Positions 40,723 to 47,251 of a stretch of 47,251 bases of DNA are shown here, one piece after another. The notes beneath the pieces are model-generated. The model was not told where the DNA came from. It did no database searches and was given only the letters and a program-made list of their open reading frames with translations. The DNA is from a virus, in the IMG/VR virus record IMGVR_UViG_3300027743_000039, positions 1 to 47,251 of that record; one strand, 5' to 3'. The stretch's first letter is position 1. Each line of letters opens with the position of its first letter. Made by a program: the position numbers and the translations under genes.

Positions 40723-41684
40723 AGGCAAGAAGGCAAGAACCGCCGTTCGCGGTGCAGATCGAACCGTCGCAGGGTTGCAATCTCGGATGCGACTTCTGCG
40801 GCATTCACGCCATCGGCTACCAGAAAAAGAAGCGCGGCACCGACCTCATGTCTATTGAAACGGCCCGCAGCATCGCCGCGCAGATGATACAGTGGGACTG
40901 GAACCCGCGCATTGAGTTCGCCATGCACGGTGAGCCCACCATGCATCCCGCGCTCGACGTGCTCATCGCCACGTTCCGAGAAGCGTTGCCACGCGGCTAC
41001 ATCATGGTGACGTCGAATGGCGGCGGTCTGCTCGGCGGCGACGTTGCGGGCAAGGTTCTCGGCCTCTTCGAAGCCGGGCTCAACACGCTGGCGCTCGACA
41101 ACTACGAGAGCGTGAGCATCGTGCCTAAGATACTAGAAAAGCTGGGCGACGAGTTCCCCGTGCCGATCAAGCACTATCCACTAGACAAGACAGCGTCGCC
41201 GCACACCCGCCACCGCAAGCAATTGATCAGCGTGGTGCAGGACATCTCAGTGGCCGACGACGGCACGCATTCGCACTTGAACAATCACGCAGGCTCGGCG
41301 TTCCCGAAAAACTATGAGCACAATTCTGCGCGCTGCGCCAAGCCGTTCCGTGAGATGTCGATACGCTGGGATGGCTCCGTGGCGATCTGCTGCAACGACT
41401 GGCCGGGATACTACCATTGCGGCAACGTCGTGACCGACGGACTCGACAAGGTATGGAACGGCCCCGCGTTCGCAGCGGCGCGCAAGGTTCTGTACCACGG
41501 CAAGCGCGGCATGATCAAGCCATGCAACGGATGCGACGCGCTCAGCTATCGCGTTGGTCTGCTTCCCGACAAGCTCGGTCGTGAATCGCTACCGACGCCC
41601 GACGCCACGACCAAGCGCGCGATTGAACTCGCGCAGGCGAAGGGACCATTCACCGTTCCAGTACGTCCACCGATGGAGGCATGA
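40719..41684 (+). CDS. Radical SAM/SPASM enzyme, candidate DNA-base modification
   Basis: A 321-residue enzyme overlapping the helicase stop (ATGA). The SAM cluster motif is CNLGCDFC (Cys20, 24, 27), with the GGE-like HGEP at 70-73. A SPASM-type C-terminal domain carries Cys206, 224, 225, 234, 269 and 272 (AICCNDWPGYYHC; CNGCDA), so one or two extra 4Fe-4S clusters are likely. Phages with hypermodified thymidine (the M6/ViI type) encode radical SAM enzymes that rearrange an amino acid attached to the base. Its place before transferase genes suggests such a step. Confidence 0.82.
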   Translation: MKARRQEPPFAVQIEPSQGCNLGCDFCGIHAIGYQKKKRGTDLMSIETARSIAAQMIQWDWNPRIEFAMHGEPTMHPALDVLIATFREALPRGYIMVTSNGGGLLGGDVAGKVLGLFEAGLNTLALDNYESVSIVPKILEKLGDEFPVPIKHYPLDKTASPHTRHRKQLISVVQDISVADDGTHSHLNNHAGSAFPKNYEHNSARCAKPFREMSIRWDGSVAICCNDWPGYYHCGNVVTDGLDKVWNGPAFAAARKVLYHGKRGMIKPCNGCDALSYRVGLLPDKLGRESLPTPDATTKRAIELAQAKGPFTVPVRPPMEA

Positions 41685-41685
41685 T

Positions 41686-42735
41686 ATGCACAAGATGCAA
41701 GAAATCGCCTTGATCTACGCACGCGAACAGGTTGGAGGCGGAAGCACGTCGTTCACCGTGCATCTGTACGAAGGCTTCAAGCAGGCGGGCATTCCGTTCA
41801 GACTGCTGCGGTTCACCGACAGGCCGAAGCGACCGCGAAGACTGGCGGGCTACACCGGCGTCATAGCTGAATACGTGACACCGGACGAAATGAGGGCCAT
41901 CGTGCGTTCGCAGCCATCGGTTCTGCTGGCGCCAGAACACTCGCGTCACCTGCCTGAACCCGACATACTTTCGTCACTGGCAGCCGATGGCATGCGTCTT
42001 GTGATCCATGATCCGAACGAGTTCATGGCACGCACGCACGCCAAGATATTCGATCACCTGCAAAATAGATCAATAATAAAGCGACCAATCGCGATCCGCC
42101 CAAGCATGAAAACCCACTTCAAAGATGCCGTGTTCATCCCACATCCTTACTGGCGTGAATACGAGGGATGGCAGGGCAAGGACCTCATGAAGCGCGGCCC
42201 CGGCTGCACCATCGCCCGCTTGACGTTCGTGAAGCGACCGACGATAATTCTCGACGCCAACCGGCTGCTCACGCCAGCGATGCAGATAAAGATACACGGT
42301 GCCGAGAACCGGCTGTTCACCTACACGAAGGTTCTGCCGCACTATCCCGAGTTCAAGCAGGGAGGTTACAATCTGCCGCTCGAATGGGGCATCAGCGCGC
42401 GCGTGGCCCGTCAGCATCGCTTCGCCGTCGACATGACGTACTTCCCCGAAGACGGCGGCGGTTCGCAATATACGTTCATGGAAGCCTGGGACGCGGGAAG
42501 CGTCAACATCTGCCACGAGGACTGGCTGCGCTACGAAGGAGAAATGAAGCACCGCGTGAACTGTTGGGCGGTCGAGTCGCCCGAAGAACTGGCGAAGCTG
42601 ATCAAAAATTCGTACAGCTCGAAATCTCTGCAAACAGAACTCAGAAAAATATCTGCCGCTTCCACCGAGCATCTCGAACGCAAGCACGATCCAGCGACTA
42701 TCGCCCGCGCTTACTACAAGGAGCTGACACGATGA
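41686..42735 (+). CDS. GT-B glycosyltransferase
   Basis: A 349-residue protein with GGAGG six bases before its ATG, one base after the radical SAM gene. The N-terminal domain starts with REQVGGGSTSFTVHLYEGFK and the C-terminal domain has YFPEDGGGSQYTFMEAWDAG, a GT4-like nucleotide-sugar binding pattern with Glu in the usual place. Late motifs are NCWAVESPEELAKLIKN. Its place in the modification block suggests transfer of a sugar to a modified base; a role in surface glycan change is the alternative. Confidence 0.75.
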   Translation: MHKMQEIALIYAREQVGGGSTSFTVHLYEGFKQAGIPFRLLRFTDRPKRPRRLAGYTGVIAEYVTPDEMRAIVRSQPSVLLAPEHSRHLPEPDILSSLAADGMRLVIHDPNEFMARTHAKIFDHLQNRSIIKRPIAIRPSMKTHFKDAVFIPHPYWREYEGWQGKDLMKRGPGCTIARLTFVKRPTIILDANRLLTPAMQIKIHGAENRLFTYTKVLPHYPEFKQGGYNLPLEWGISARVARQHRFAVDMTYFPEDGGGSQYTFMEAWDAGSVNICHEDWLRYEGEMKHRVNCWAVESPEELAKLIKNSYSSKSLQTELRKISAASTEHLERKHDPATIARAYYKELTR

Positions 42736-43568
42736 AAATGAAAATATACATTCCAACGCGCGGTCGTGAACGCCTGCGCACCGTTGAACGCTTTGGCGAA
42801 GACCTGCTGAACAAGTATTCGGCGGTGCTGGTATCGTCGCGCGACAATGCGATCAAATACGATCTTAAGAAGTACGTCGACCGCGCCAAGCTTCTGTTCA
42901 CTCCGCCGAAGGTCGACGGCATCGCCGCCACGCGCCAGTTCATTATCAACAACGCAGCCGCGCTTGAAGTCAACGTGGCGTTGATGCTCGACGACGATCT
43001 GCCGACGTGGTGCCAGCGTAATCCAGATCCCGAGATCGACACCGGCGAAGACGCGAAGTATCACAAGGCAAGCGTCAGGGAAATTGCCGACGGTCTTGCC
43101 GACTTCGCCAAGATCATGCAGAAGTATGCGCACGGATCGATCGGTCATCGCCTGTTCTGCCAGCGCCATGCTCCCGTCTACTACAATATGCGCATGCTCC
43201 GCGCGCTGGCGTACAACATTCCGATGGTCGAGAAGGCCGGTGTCAAGTTCAGAGTGCCGGTAATGGAGGACTTCGATTTTCAGTTGCAGCTGATGACGAA
43301 GGGATACGAGAACGTAATCTACAACCGTCTCGTCCAAGACCAATACGGAAGCAACATCGAAGGCGGATGCGCCGAGTACCGCACACCCGAAGTGCAGGCC
43401 GCAGCCGCAGCCAAGCTCAAGGAACTGTGGCCCGACATCATCACTATCACGACGCGCAAGCCAAAGCGTTCATGGGGCACGGGCATGGAAGGCGAGCGCG
43501 TCGACGTGAAGGTGAACTGGCGTCGCGCGATTCTTGCAGGTCGTCAGCTCAAGGAGAAAAGGAAATGA
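42732..43568 (+). CDS. GT-A glycosyltransferase, TET-associated glycosyltransferase-like (copy 2)
   Basis: A 278-residue protein overlapping the GT-B gene (ATGA). N-terminal MKMKIYIPTRGRERLRTVER, a TRQFIINNA segment (68-76) and the DDD triad (87-89, in VALMLDDDLPTW) give the same layout as the gene at 31085. Later parts include VMEDFDFQLQLMTKGYENVI and QYGSNIEGGC. I infer glycosylation of hydroxymethyl-pyrimidine DNA. Sequence similarity between the two copies seems confined to motifs, so they may use different acceptors or sugars. Confidence 0.75.
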   Translation: MKMKIYIPTRGRERLRTVERFGEDLLNKYSAVLVSSRDNAIKYDLKKYVDRAKLLFTPPKVDGIAATRQFIINNAAALEVNVALMLDDDLPTWCQRNPDPEIDTGEDAKYHKASVREIADGLADFAKIMQKYAHGSIGHRLFCQRHAPVYYNMRMLRALAYNIPMVEKAGVKFRVPVMEDFDFQLQLMTKGYENVIYNRLVQDQYGSNIEGGCAEYRTPEVQAAAAAKLKELWPDIITITTRKPKRSWGTGMEGERVDVKVNWRRAILAGRQLKEKRK

Positions 43569-44398
43569 AAGTAGCAGAACTCCTCGAATTCATCAAGAGG
43601 CGGCACGCGATATTCTTGAAGCGCAACGCTGGCAAGAAAAAGCCGTGGACCGACGACAAGATCCTGCAACGATTCAAGTTCTGCAACGTGTACCGAGAAC
43701 TTGATACCGTGACCATGTGGATCGCGCAGCATTGGCGCACGCCATTGATCGGCAATCCAGATCTCTGGTTCGCAATGAGCGTCGCGCGTTGGGTCAACTG
43801 GCCGCCGACGCTGTACGCCATCGGCATCCCGGTACCGTGGAAAAAGGACAAGTTCATTCGTGTTCTGCGCGAACGCAGCGCGCGTCATGAGAAAGTGTGG
43901 ACCGGCGCATACATGATCGGCACGCAGGGCCACGCCATGGACAAGAACCTGTTCATCGCCGAGAGCGTGCTCAATCCGTTGTGGCAGGAACGCGAGTATC
44001 TGCGTCCACGGCCCGACGACACGCTGGCGACGTTTGCGGCGCGCGTCATCGCGGTAAAGAACCAAGGAAGGTTCATGGTCGGCCAGATGATCGCAGACGC
44101 GAAGTATGCCGACAACGTGCTCATGGAATGCCGTGACTGGCACACGTTCGCCGTCAGCGGCCCCGGCAGCCGACGCGGCATGAACAGAGTGTTCAACCGC
44201 GACGTGCATTTCCATTGGAACGAAGACGACTGGCACCGGCATCTTATGATGCTGCAAGAAGCGGTGAACCCGAGCCTGCCACAAGGCTGGGAGAAGCTGC
44301 ACGCGCAGGATCTGCAGAACTGCCTGTGTGAATTCGACAAGTATGAACGCGTGCGCCTGGGACAAGGTCGGCCGCGTTCCCTTTATCAAGGAGTATGA
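43565..44398 (+). CDS. Amino acid:DNA transferase / hmdU kinase helical-domain family (aGPT-PPlase group)
   Basis: A 277-residue protein overlapping the previous stop (ATGA). It has the N-terminal signature KPWTDDKILQRFKFCNVYRE (26-45) followed by LDTVTMWIAQHW, then LWFAMSVARWVNWPPTL, and the C-terminal LCEFDKYERVRLGQGRPRS. I recognise this as the family first described as alpha-glutamyl/putrescinyl-thymine pyrophosphorylases and later split into hmdU-kinase helical and amino acid:DNA transferase groups. They act on 5-hydroxymethyluracil in DNA. I cannot decide the exact subgroup by eye. No P-loop kinase partner is visible in the window. Confidence 0.8.
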   Translation: MKVAELLEFIKRRHAIFLKRNAGKKKPWTDDKILQRFKFCNVYRELDTVTMWIAQHWRTPLIGNPDLWFAMSVARWVNWPPTLYAIGIPVPWKKDKFIRVLRERSARHEKVWTGAYMIGTQGHAMDKNLFIAESVLNPLWQEREYLRPRPDDTLATFAARVIAVKNQGRFMVGQMIADAKYADNVLMECRDWHTFAVSGPGSRRGMNRVFNRDVHFHWNEDDWHRHLMMLQEAVNPSLPQGWEKLHAQDLQNCLCEFDKYERVRLGQGRPRSLYQGV

Positions 44399-44399
44399 C

Positions 44400-45464
44400 A
44401 TGCGGTGCATCATCGTAAGAAACGTAAACGAGGGACTGTCGAAGGCGCTGTTTGAACTCGTCACGCATCGGGTAACGCGCGACACGCGCAACGGCCCGGT
44501 CATCGCGTTCCCGTATCCAGTGTTCACAGAATACACGCGGCCCACCGAGCGCGTTCTGTTCAGCCCGATGCGCAACGCCAATCCCGTATTCCATTTCATG
44601 GAAGCGCTGTGGATGCTGGCGGGCCGACGCGACGTTGACTTCCCGGCGACATTCGTCAAACGCATGCGTGAATACAGCGACGACGGCGAAACTCTGTGGG
44701 GCGCGTATGGCTATCGCTGGCGCAGCTTCTTCGGTTTCGATCAACTCAGTTGGGTCGTCGATGAAATGAAGTCGAACCCGCAGACACGACGTTGCGTGAT
44801 TACCATGTGGAACGCCATGCACGACGGCGTGATCGACAAGGACTACATCAATTCCGATCTCGTCGTCGGCGGTCGTGGCGGCAAAGACGTGCCATGCAAC
44901 ACTCACATCTACGTCGACACGCGGAGCGAACGACTGAACATGTCCGTCTGCTGCCGTAGCAACGACATTCTGTGGGGCTGCTATGGATCGAACGCCGTTC
45001 ACTTCAGCATGTTGCAGGAATATCTCGCGGCGGCGGTCGGCGTGCCGGTTGGCAGGTTGATTCAGTTCTCGAACGATCTGCACCTCTACGCCAGCACCGT
45101 TGCCGAGCATGACATCGTTCCAATGGCGCTCGACGCTCACACGCATAACTACTATGAAGCCGACGGGAGTGATAAAATAGTCACTACTCCCCTGCTGGCC
45201 GAGGGCGAGAAGTTTTCGGACTTCGACAACGACTTGAAGTCGTTCTTCGAAACCTACGACCGCGACGGCATTGCAGGCCAGATGGCGAGGGGATACCGCA
45301 CGCAGTTCTTCAACTTCGTGGTGGCACCGATGCTCACCGCCTGGGACAATCGTCGCGATCCGCGCAAGGCACTGAGCTATGCCGCGATCATCGGCGGCAG
45401 CGATTGGCGATTGGCGACGAAGAACTGGATCACGCACAACTTCATTAAGGAGAAGACGACATGA
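44400..45464 (+). CDS. Thymidylate synthase homologue / dUMP or dCMP hydroxymethylase
   Basis: A 354-residue protein with AAGGAG six bases before its ATG. The active-site Cys166 lies in VPCNTHIYV; the phosphate-binding RSND is at 186-189. Asn198 (CYGSNAVHFS) is at the base-recognition position, where Asn favours dUMP and Asp favours dCMP. The DLHLY motif (226-230) and the N-terminal FHFMEALWMLAG are also conserved. The RSNDILWGCYGSNAVHFS form is one I associate with phages having hypermodified pyrimidines rather than with cellular ThyA. I infer production of 5-hydroxymethyl-dUMP; dTMP cannot be excluded. Confidence 0.82.
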   Translation: MRCIIVRNVNEGLSKALFELVTHRVTRDTRNGPVIAFPYPVFTEYTRPTERVLFSPMRNANPVFHFMEALWMLAGRRDVDFPATFVKRMREYSDDGETLWGAYGYRWRSFFGFDQLSWVVDEMKSNPQTRRCVITMWNAMHDGVIDKDYINSDLVVGGRGGKDVPCNTHIYVDTRSERLNMSVCCRSNDILWGCYGSNAVHFSMLQEYLAAAVGVPVGRLIQFSNDLHLYASTVAEHDIVPMALDAHTHNYYEADGSDKIVTTPLLAEGEKFSDFDNDLKSFFETYDRDGIAGQMARGYRTQFFNFVVAPMLTAWDNRRDPRKALSYAAIIGGSDWRLATKNWITHNFIKEKTT

Positions 45465-45994
45465 GCATCCGCACCGATCTCGAATTCATTCGTTCAGGAA
45501 TGAACGTGCGACGTTATCACCAACGCTACACGGCGCAGTCCGACACCGTGGCTCATCATTCTTATGGCGTGGCTCTGCTGGTGAACATGATCGACCCAAC
45601 GGCGCGCAAGGAAGTCTTGCTGGCGGCGCTGGTGCACGATCTTCCCGAAGGCGTCACCGGCGACATGCCGGGCCACGTCAAGGCCGCGCTTCCACCGTCG
45701 ATGCGGCATGAACTGAGCAACGTCGAATCGCAACTGCTGGCGAAGCACGATCTGCTATTCGACCTCTCGCTCGATGAAGCGCAACTGCTGAAGCTTTGCG
45801 ACAAGCTCGAGAGCCTGCTGTTCTGCATCGAAGAACGGCAACGCGGCAACAAGGGACTGCGGTCGTGCGGCGACAAGTGTTCTGCATGGATCAACGAGAT
45901 AATGCAGAGCGCGGCAACCCTGTCTAGCGTCGGCAGCGCCCGCGCCCGTTCTATCGTCATCGCAGCAACAATCAAATGGGAGCACGTGAAATGA
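45461..45994 (+). CDS. HD-domain phosphohydrolase (YfbR/DatZ-like)
   Basis: A 177-residue protein overlapping the synthase gene (ATGA). HD residues are His33 (TVAHHSYGVALL), His59-Asp60-Leu-Pro-Glu63 and Asp114 (LCDKLESL). The N-terminal RTDLEFIRSGMNVRRYHQRY and the GDMPGHVK segment match the YfbR/DatZ type, whose members hydrolyse deoxynucleoside mono- or triphosphates. Beside a synthase homologue it may remove a competing canonical nucleotide from the pool. Specificity is not visible. Confidence 0.85.
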   Translation: MSIRTDLEFIRSGMNVRRYHQRYTAQSDTVAHHSYGVALLVNMIDPTARKEVLLAALVHDLPEGVTGDMPGHVKAALPPSMRHELSNVESQLLAKHDLLFDLSLDEAQLLKLCDKLESLLFCIEERQRGNKGLRSCGDKCSAWINEIMQSAATLSSVGSARARSIVIAATIKWEHVK

Positions 45995-46431
45995 GCGCCA
46001 ACAACAGACAGGAAGGCGGCAGCCACTACGCCGCAGGCGGCAACCGCTATCAGCATTGGGACTACACGGTGCGCGCACTCGACAATTCCTATCTCGAGGG
46101 ATGTCTTACGAAGTATGTCATGCGTAGTCGATTCAAAGGAACACCGCTCAACGATCTCAAGAAGGCGCGACACTACGCCGAGAAATTGATCGAGGAATCG
46201 AACGCGGGCGAAGTGTCGCCGCTGTTCAACCATCATTATCGGGAATTGACATTCGACATCGGCAGAATGTCGCGTATGCATGAACTGAACGACGAAGAAC
46301 ACGAGATTCTCGTTCGCGTTGCCAACTGGCGCAGCGTCGACGACATTCTTCATATCGTCGGCGTGATCGACCACCTGATCGCGCTGGCGGTGCAGGCGCA
46401 GGCAATCGGCCCACCGCATCCCACTGAATAA
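45991..46431 (+). CDS. DUF3310 nucleotide-kinase-like protein
   Basis: A 146-residue protein overlapping the HD gene (ATGA). The core GGSHYAAGGNRYQHWDYTVR, then SYLEGCLTKYVMRSRFKGTP, LNDLKKARHYAEKLIE, is characteristic of DUF3310. This domain is present in T7 gp1.7, a nucleotide kinase acting on dTMP and dGMP. It may phosphorylate the hydroxymethyl nucleotide made by the upstream synthase. The C-terminal half (HELNDEEHEILVRVANWRSV) is unassigned. Confidence 0.82.
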   Translation: MSANNRQEGGSHYAAGGNRYQHWDYTVRALDNSYLEGCLTKYVMRSRFKGTPLNDLKKARHYAEKLIEESNAGEVSPLFNHHYRELTFDIGRMSRMHELNDEEHEILVRVANWRSVDDILHIVGVIDHLIALAVQAQAIGPPHPTE

Positions 46432-46432
46432 A

Positions 46433-46460
46433 TTGTCACAGAGCTATGATAAGATAATAT
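46433..46460 (+). promoter_or_regulatory. Candidate promoter before the last gene
   Basis: TTGTCA (46433-46438) and TAATAT (46455-46460) with a 16-base spacer, right after the DUF3310 stop and in an AT-rich 202-base gap. The left half (46441-46448) of an inverted repeat lies in the spacer. This suggests that the final gene has its own regulated promoter. Confidence 0.45.
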
Positions 46461-46490
46461 TTTTCCGTCACTGGTTGTGATACATAGCTC
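46441..46490. repeat. Inverted repeat GAGCTATG / CATAGCTC
   Basis: Perfect 8-bp arms at 46441-46448 and 46483-46490, 34 bases apart. One arm lies between the -35 and -10 of the candidate promoter, the other downstream, as in operators for looping or dimeric repressors. TGTGATA-type sequences recur at 46477 and 46520. Confidence 0.45.
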
Positions 46491-46633
46491 GACTGTTATC
46501 AACGCTTTTTCCAACGGTGTGATAAAAACAAGGGGATTGCAAACGGTATTCGTTTCAGCGCAGCCTGTGTTCACCGGGCGGCAACCGCCACCGGCACCGG
46601 GCAATCCGCCCACCACGAAACAGGAGCTCTATC

Positions 46634-47158
46634 ATGGCTAAGTCCTCGAAGTCCGCCAAGTCCATCACCAACGGCAAGAAGGTTGGTCGCATCTCGAAGT
46701 CCGAGCGCAACGTCGCCGCAACGGAAAAGGCTGGTGTCCGCACCCGTCAGGTAATGTCGGGGCAGCAGGTCGGTGAAGTCGCCGTCAGCGGTCAGCAGTC
46801 GAAGCCGGTCCGCGGCAAGAAGGCCGCAGCGAAGGCGGCACCGGCCAAGAAGGGCGGGAAGTCGAACGGTGCGAGCGTTCAGCAGGGGCAGCGCGGCCGA
46901 GTCAGCGAATTCCCGGTCGACATGAAGGTCAAGGCGACGACCGAGTATGAGCCCCGGGAAGGCAGCTTCGCCGCCAAGATCATGGCGCTGGCCACGAAGC
47001 CGACCACCATCGGCGCGATCATCGATCAGGCGACTGCCAAGCGCAAGGAGTACTTCCGCAACTCCGTGTGCGCCGAGTCGGCCGATGCCGCACGCCGCAG
47101 CATCACGATCCGGGTTCGCTCGCTCCTTCGCAGCGAATGGCTCCTGCCGACCAAGTAA
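46634..47158 (+). CDS. Lysine-rich histone-like DNA-binding protein candidate
   Basis: A 174-residue protein with CAGGAG before its ATG and its own promoter region. Residues 1-90 are Lys/Ala/Ser/Gly-rich (AKSSKSAKSITNGKKVGRI; RGKKAAAKAAPAKKGGKS), similar in composition to histone H1 or AlgP tails. The C-terminal 80 residues form a compact domain (GSFAAKIMALATKPTTIGAI and SITIRVRSLLRSEWLLP) that may be a winged helix. I infer a DNA-binding or nucleoid role. It is followed by a strong terminator. Confidence 0.7.
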   Translation: MAKSSKSAKSITNGKKVGRISKSERNVAATEKAGVRTRQVMSGQQVGEVAVSGQQSKPVRGKKAAAKAAPAKKGGKSNGASVQQGQRGRVSEFPVDMKVKATTEYEPREGSFAAKIMALATKPTTIGAIIDQATAKRKEYFRNSVCAESADAARRSITIRVRSLLRSEWLLPTK

Positions 47159-47174
47159 GCGACGACCATCAACG

Positions 47175-47198
47175 CCCCCTGCTACGGCAGGGGGTTTT
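47175..47198 (+). terminator. Rho-independent terminator with UACG tetraloop
   Basis: Perfect 8-bp stem CCCCCTGC (47175-47182) / GCAGGGGG (47187-47194), loop TACG, followed by TTTT. A C(UACG)G loop is a member of the extra-stable UNCG class. It ends the rightward arm, 16 bases after the last stop codon. Confidence 0.9.
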
Positions 47199-47251
47199 GA
47201 TTGATGGGCCGCGCGAGCATGGGCAGGCGACGACCGCAGGGGCAGCAATCA
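47199..47251. other. GC-rich window end, non-coding
   Basis: No gene is seen. On the minus strand it contains CTGCCCATGCTCGCGCGGCC, which resembles the repeat cores at 58-80 and 35279-35297. If the genome is circular or permuted, this joins the GC-rich start of the window and forms a roughly 200-base spacer between converging arms. Confidence 0.4.

Noticed and set aside
45461-45994. Z-genome (2-aminoadenine) system based on the DatZ-like HD protein
   Set aside because: No PurZ (adenylosuccinate synthetase-like) or MazZ homologue is visible; the neighbours point to pyrimidine modification.

Overview
The window reads as the nearly complete genome of a tailed double-stranded DNA phage with a long, lambda-like tail (siphovirus type). 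The host is probably a GC-rich Gram-negative bacterium. The evidence is a tail tip module in the order M-L-K-I-J, a small lipoprotein with a lipobox, and a parallel-beta-helix tailspike of the kind used against surface polysaccharide. I see no integrase, excisionase or CI-type repressor, so a strictly lytic life style is likely. I also find no recognisable endolysin, holin or tRNA gene. Whether the window ends are natural, permuted or joined in a circle cannot be decided from the sequence.

Two divergent arms leave an AT-rich non-coding region at about 23.8-24.6 kb. The left arm (minus strand, read from 23.8 kb down to 0.15 kb) is the virion module. In order it holds small and large terminase subunits, a DUF4055-type portal, a repetitive Pro/Arg/Asp protein, a small membrane protein, a Mu F-like head protein, scaffold, major capsid protein (followed by a strong hairpin terminator), connector and head-completion proteins, tail terminator and tail tube. 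The tail chaperone pair G/G-T follows with a clear -1 slippery heptamer, then the tape measure, the M, L, K, I and J tip proteins, accessory tail proteins, a lipoprotein, a beta-helix depolymerase candidate and a small basic protein.

The right arm (plus strand, 24.6-47.2 kb) starts with a primase-helicase, a J-domain protein and a series of very small translationally coupled genes. It continues with an ATP-dependent DNA ligase, a probable ssDNA-binding protein, a family A DNA polymerase, a DUF4031 protein, an Fe-S type PD-(D/E)XK nuclease, a VRR-NUC nuclease and an SF2 helicase. Directly after the helicase comes a tightly coupled block (40.7-46.4 kb): a radical SAM/SPASM enzyme, a GT-B glycosyltransferase, a GT-A-like glycosyltransferase resembling the TET-associated family, a protein of the alpha-glutamyl/putrescinyl-thymine pyrophosphorylase (amino acid:DNA transferase / hmdU kinase helical) group, a thymidylate-synthase homologue, an HD phosphohydrolase and a DUF3310 nucleotide-kinase-like protein. 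A second GT-A-like enzyme lies at 31.1 kb. Together these look like a complete pathway for DNA base hypermodification. The synthase homologue would make a 5-hydroxymethylpyrimidine nucleotide, the pool enzymes would favour it, the polymerase would incorporate it, and transferases, the radical SAM enzyme and glycosyltransferases would decorate it in the DNA. This is the most interesting system in the window.

Non-coding structure includes a 26-bp direct repeat and TTTACTAC iterons in the divergent region (candidate origin or control region). A family of GC-rich palindromic repeats is shared by the window ends and 34.3-35.3 kb. There is a dyad-overlapped promoter before the last gene and a rho-independent terminator with a UACG tetraloop after it.
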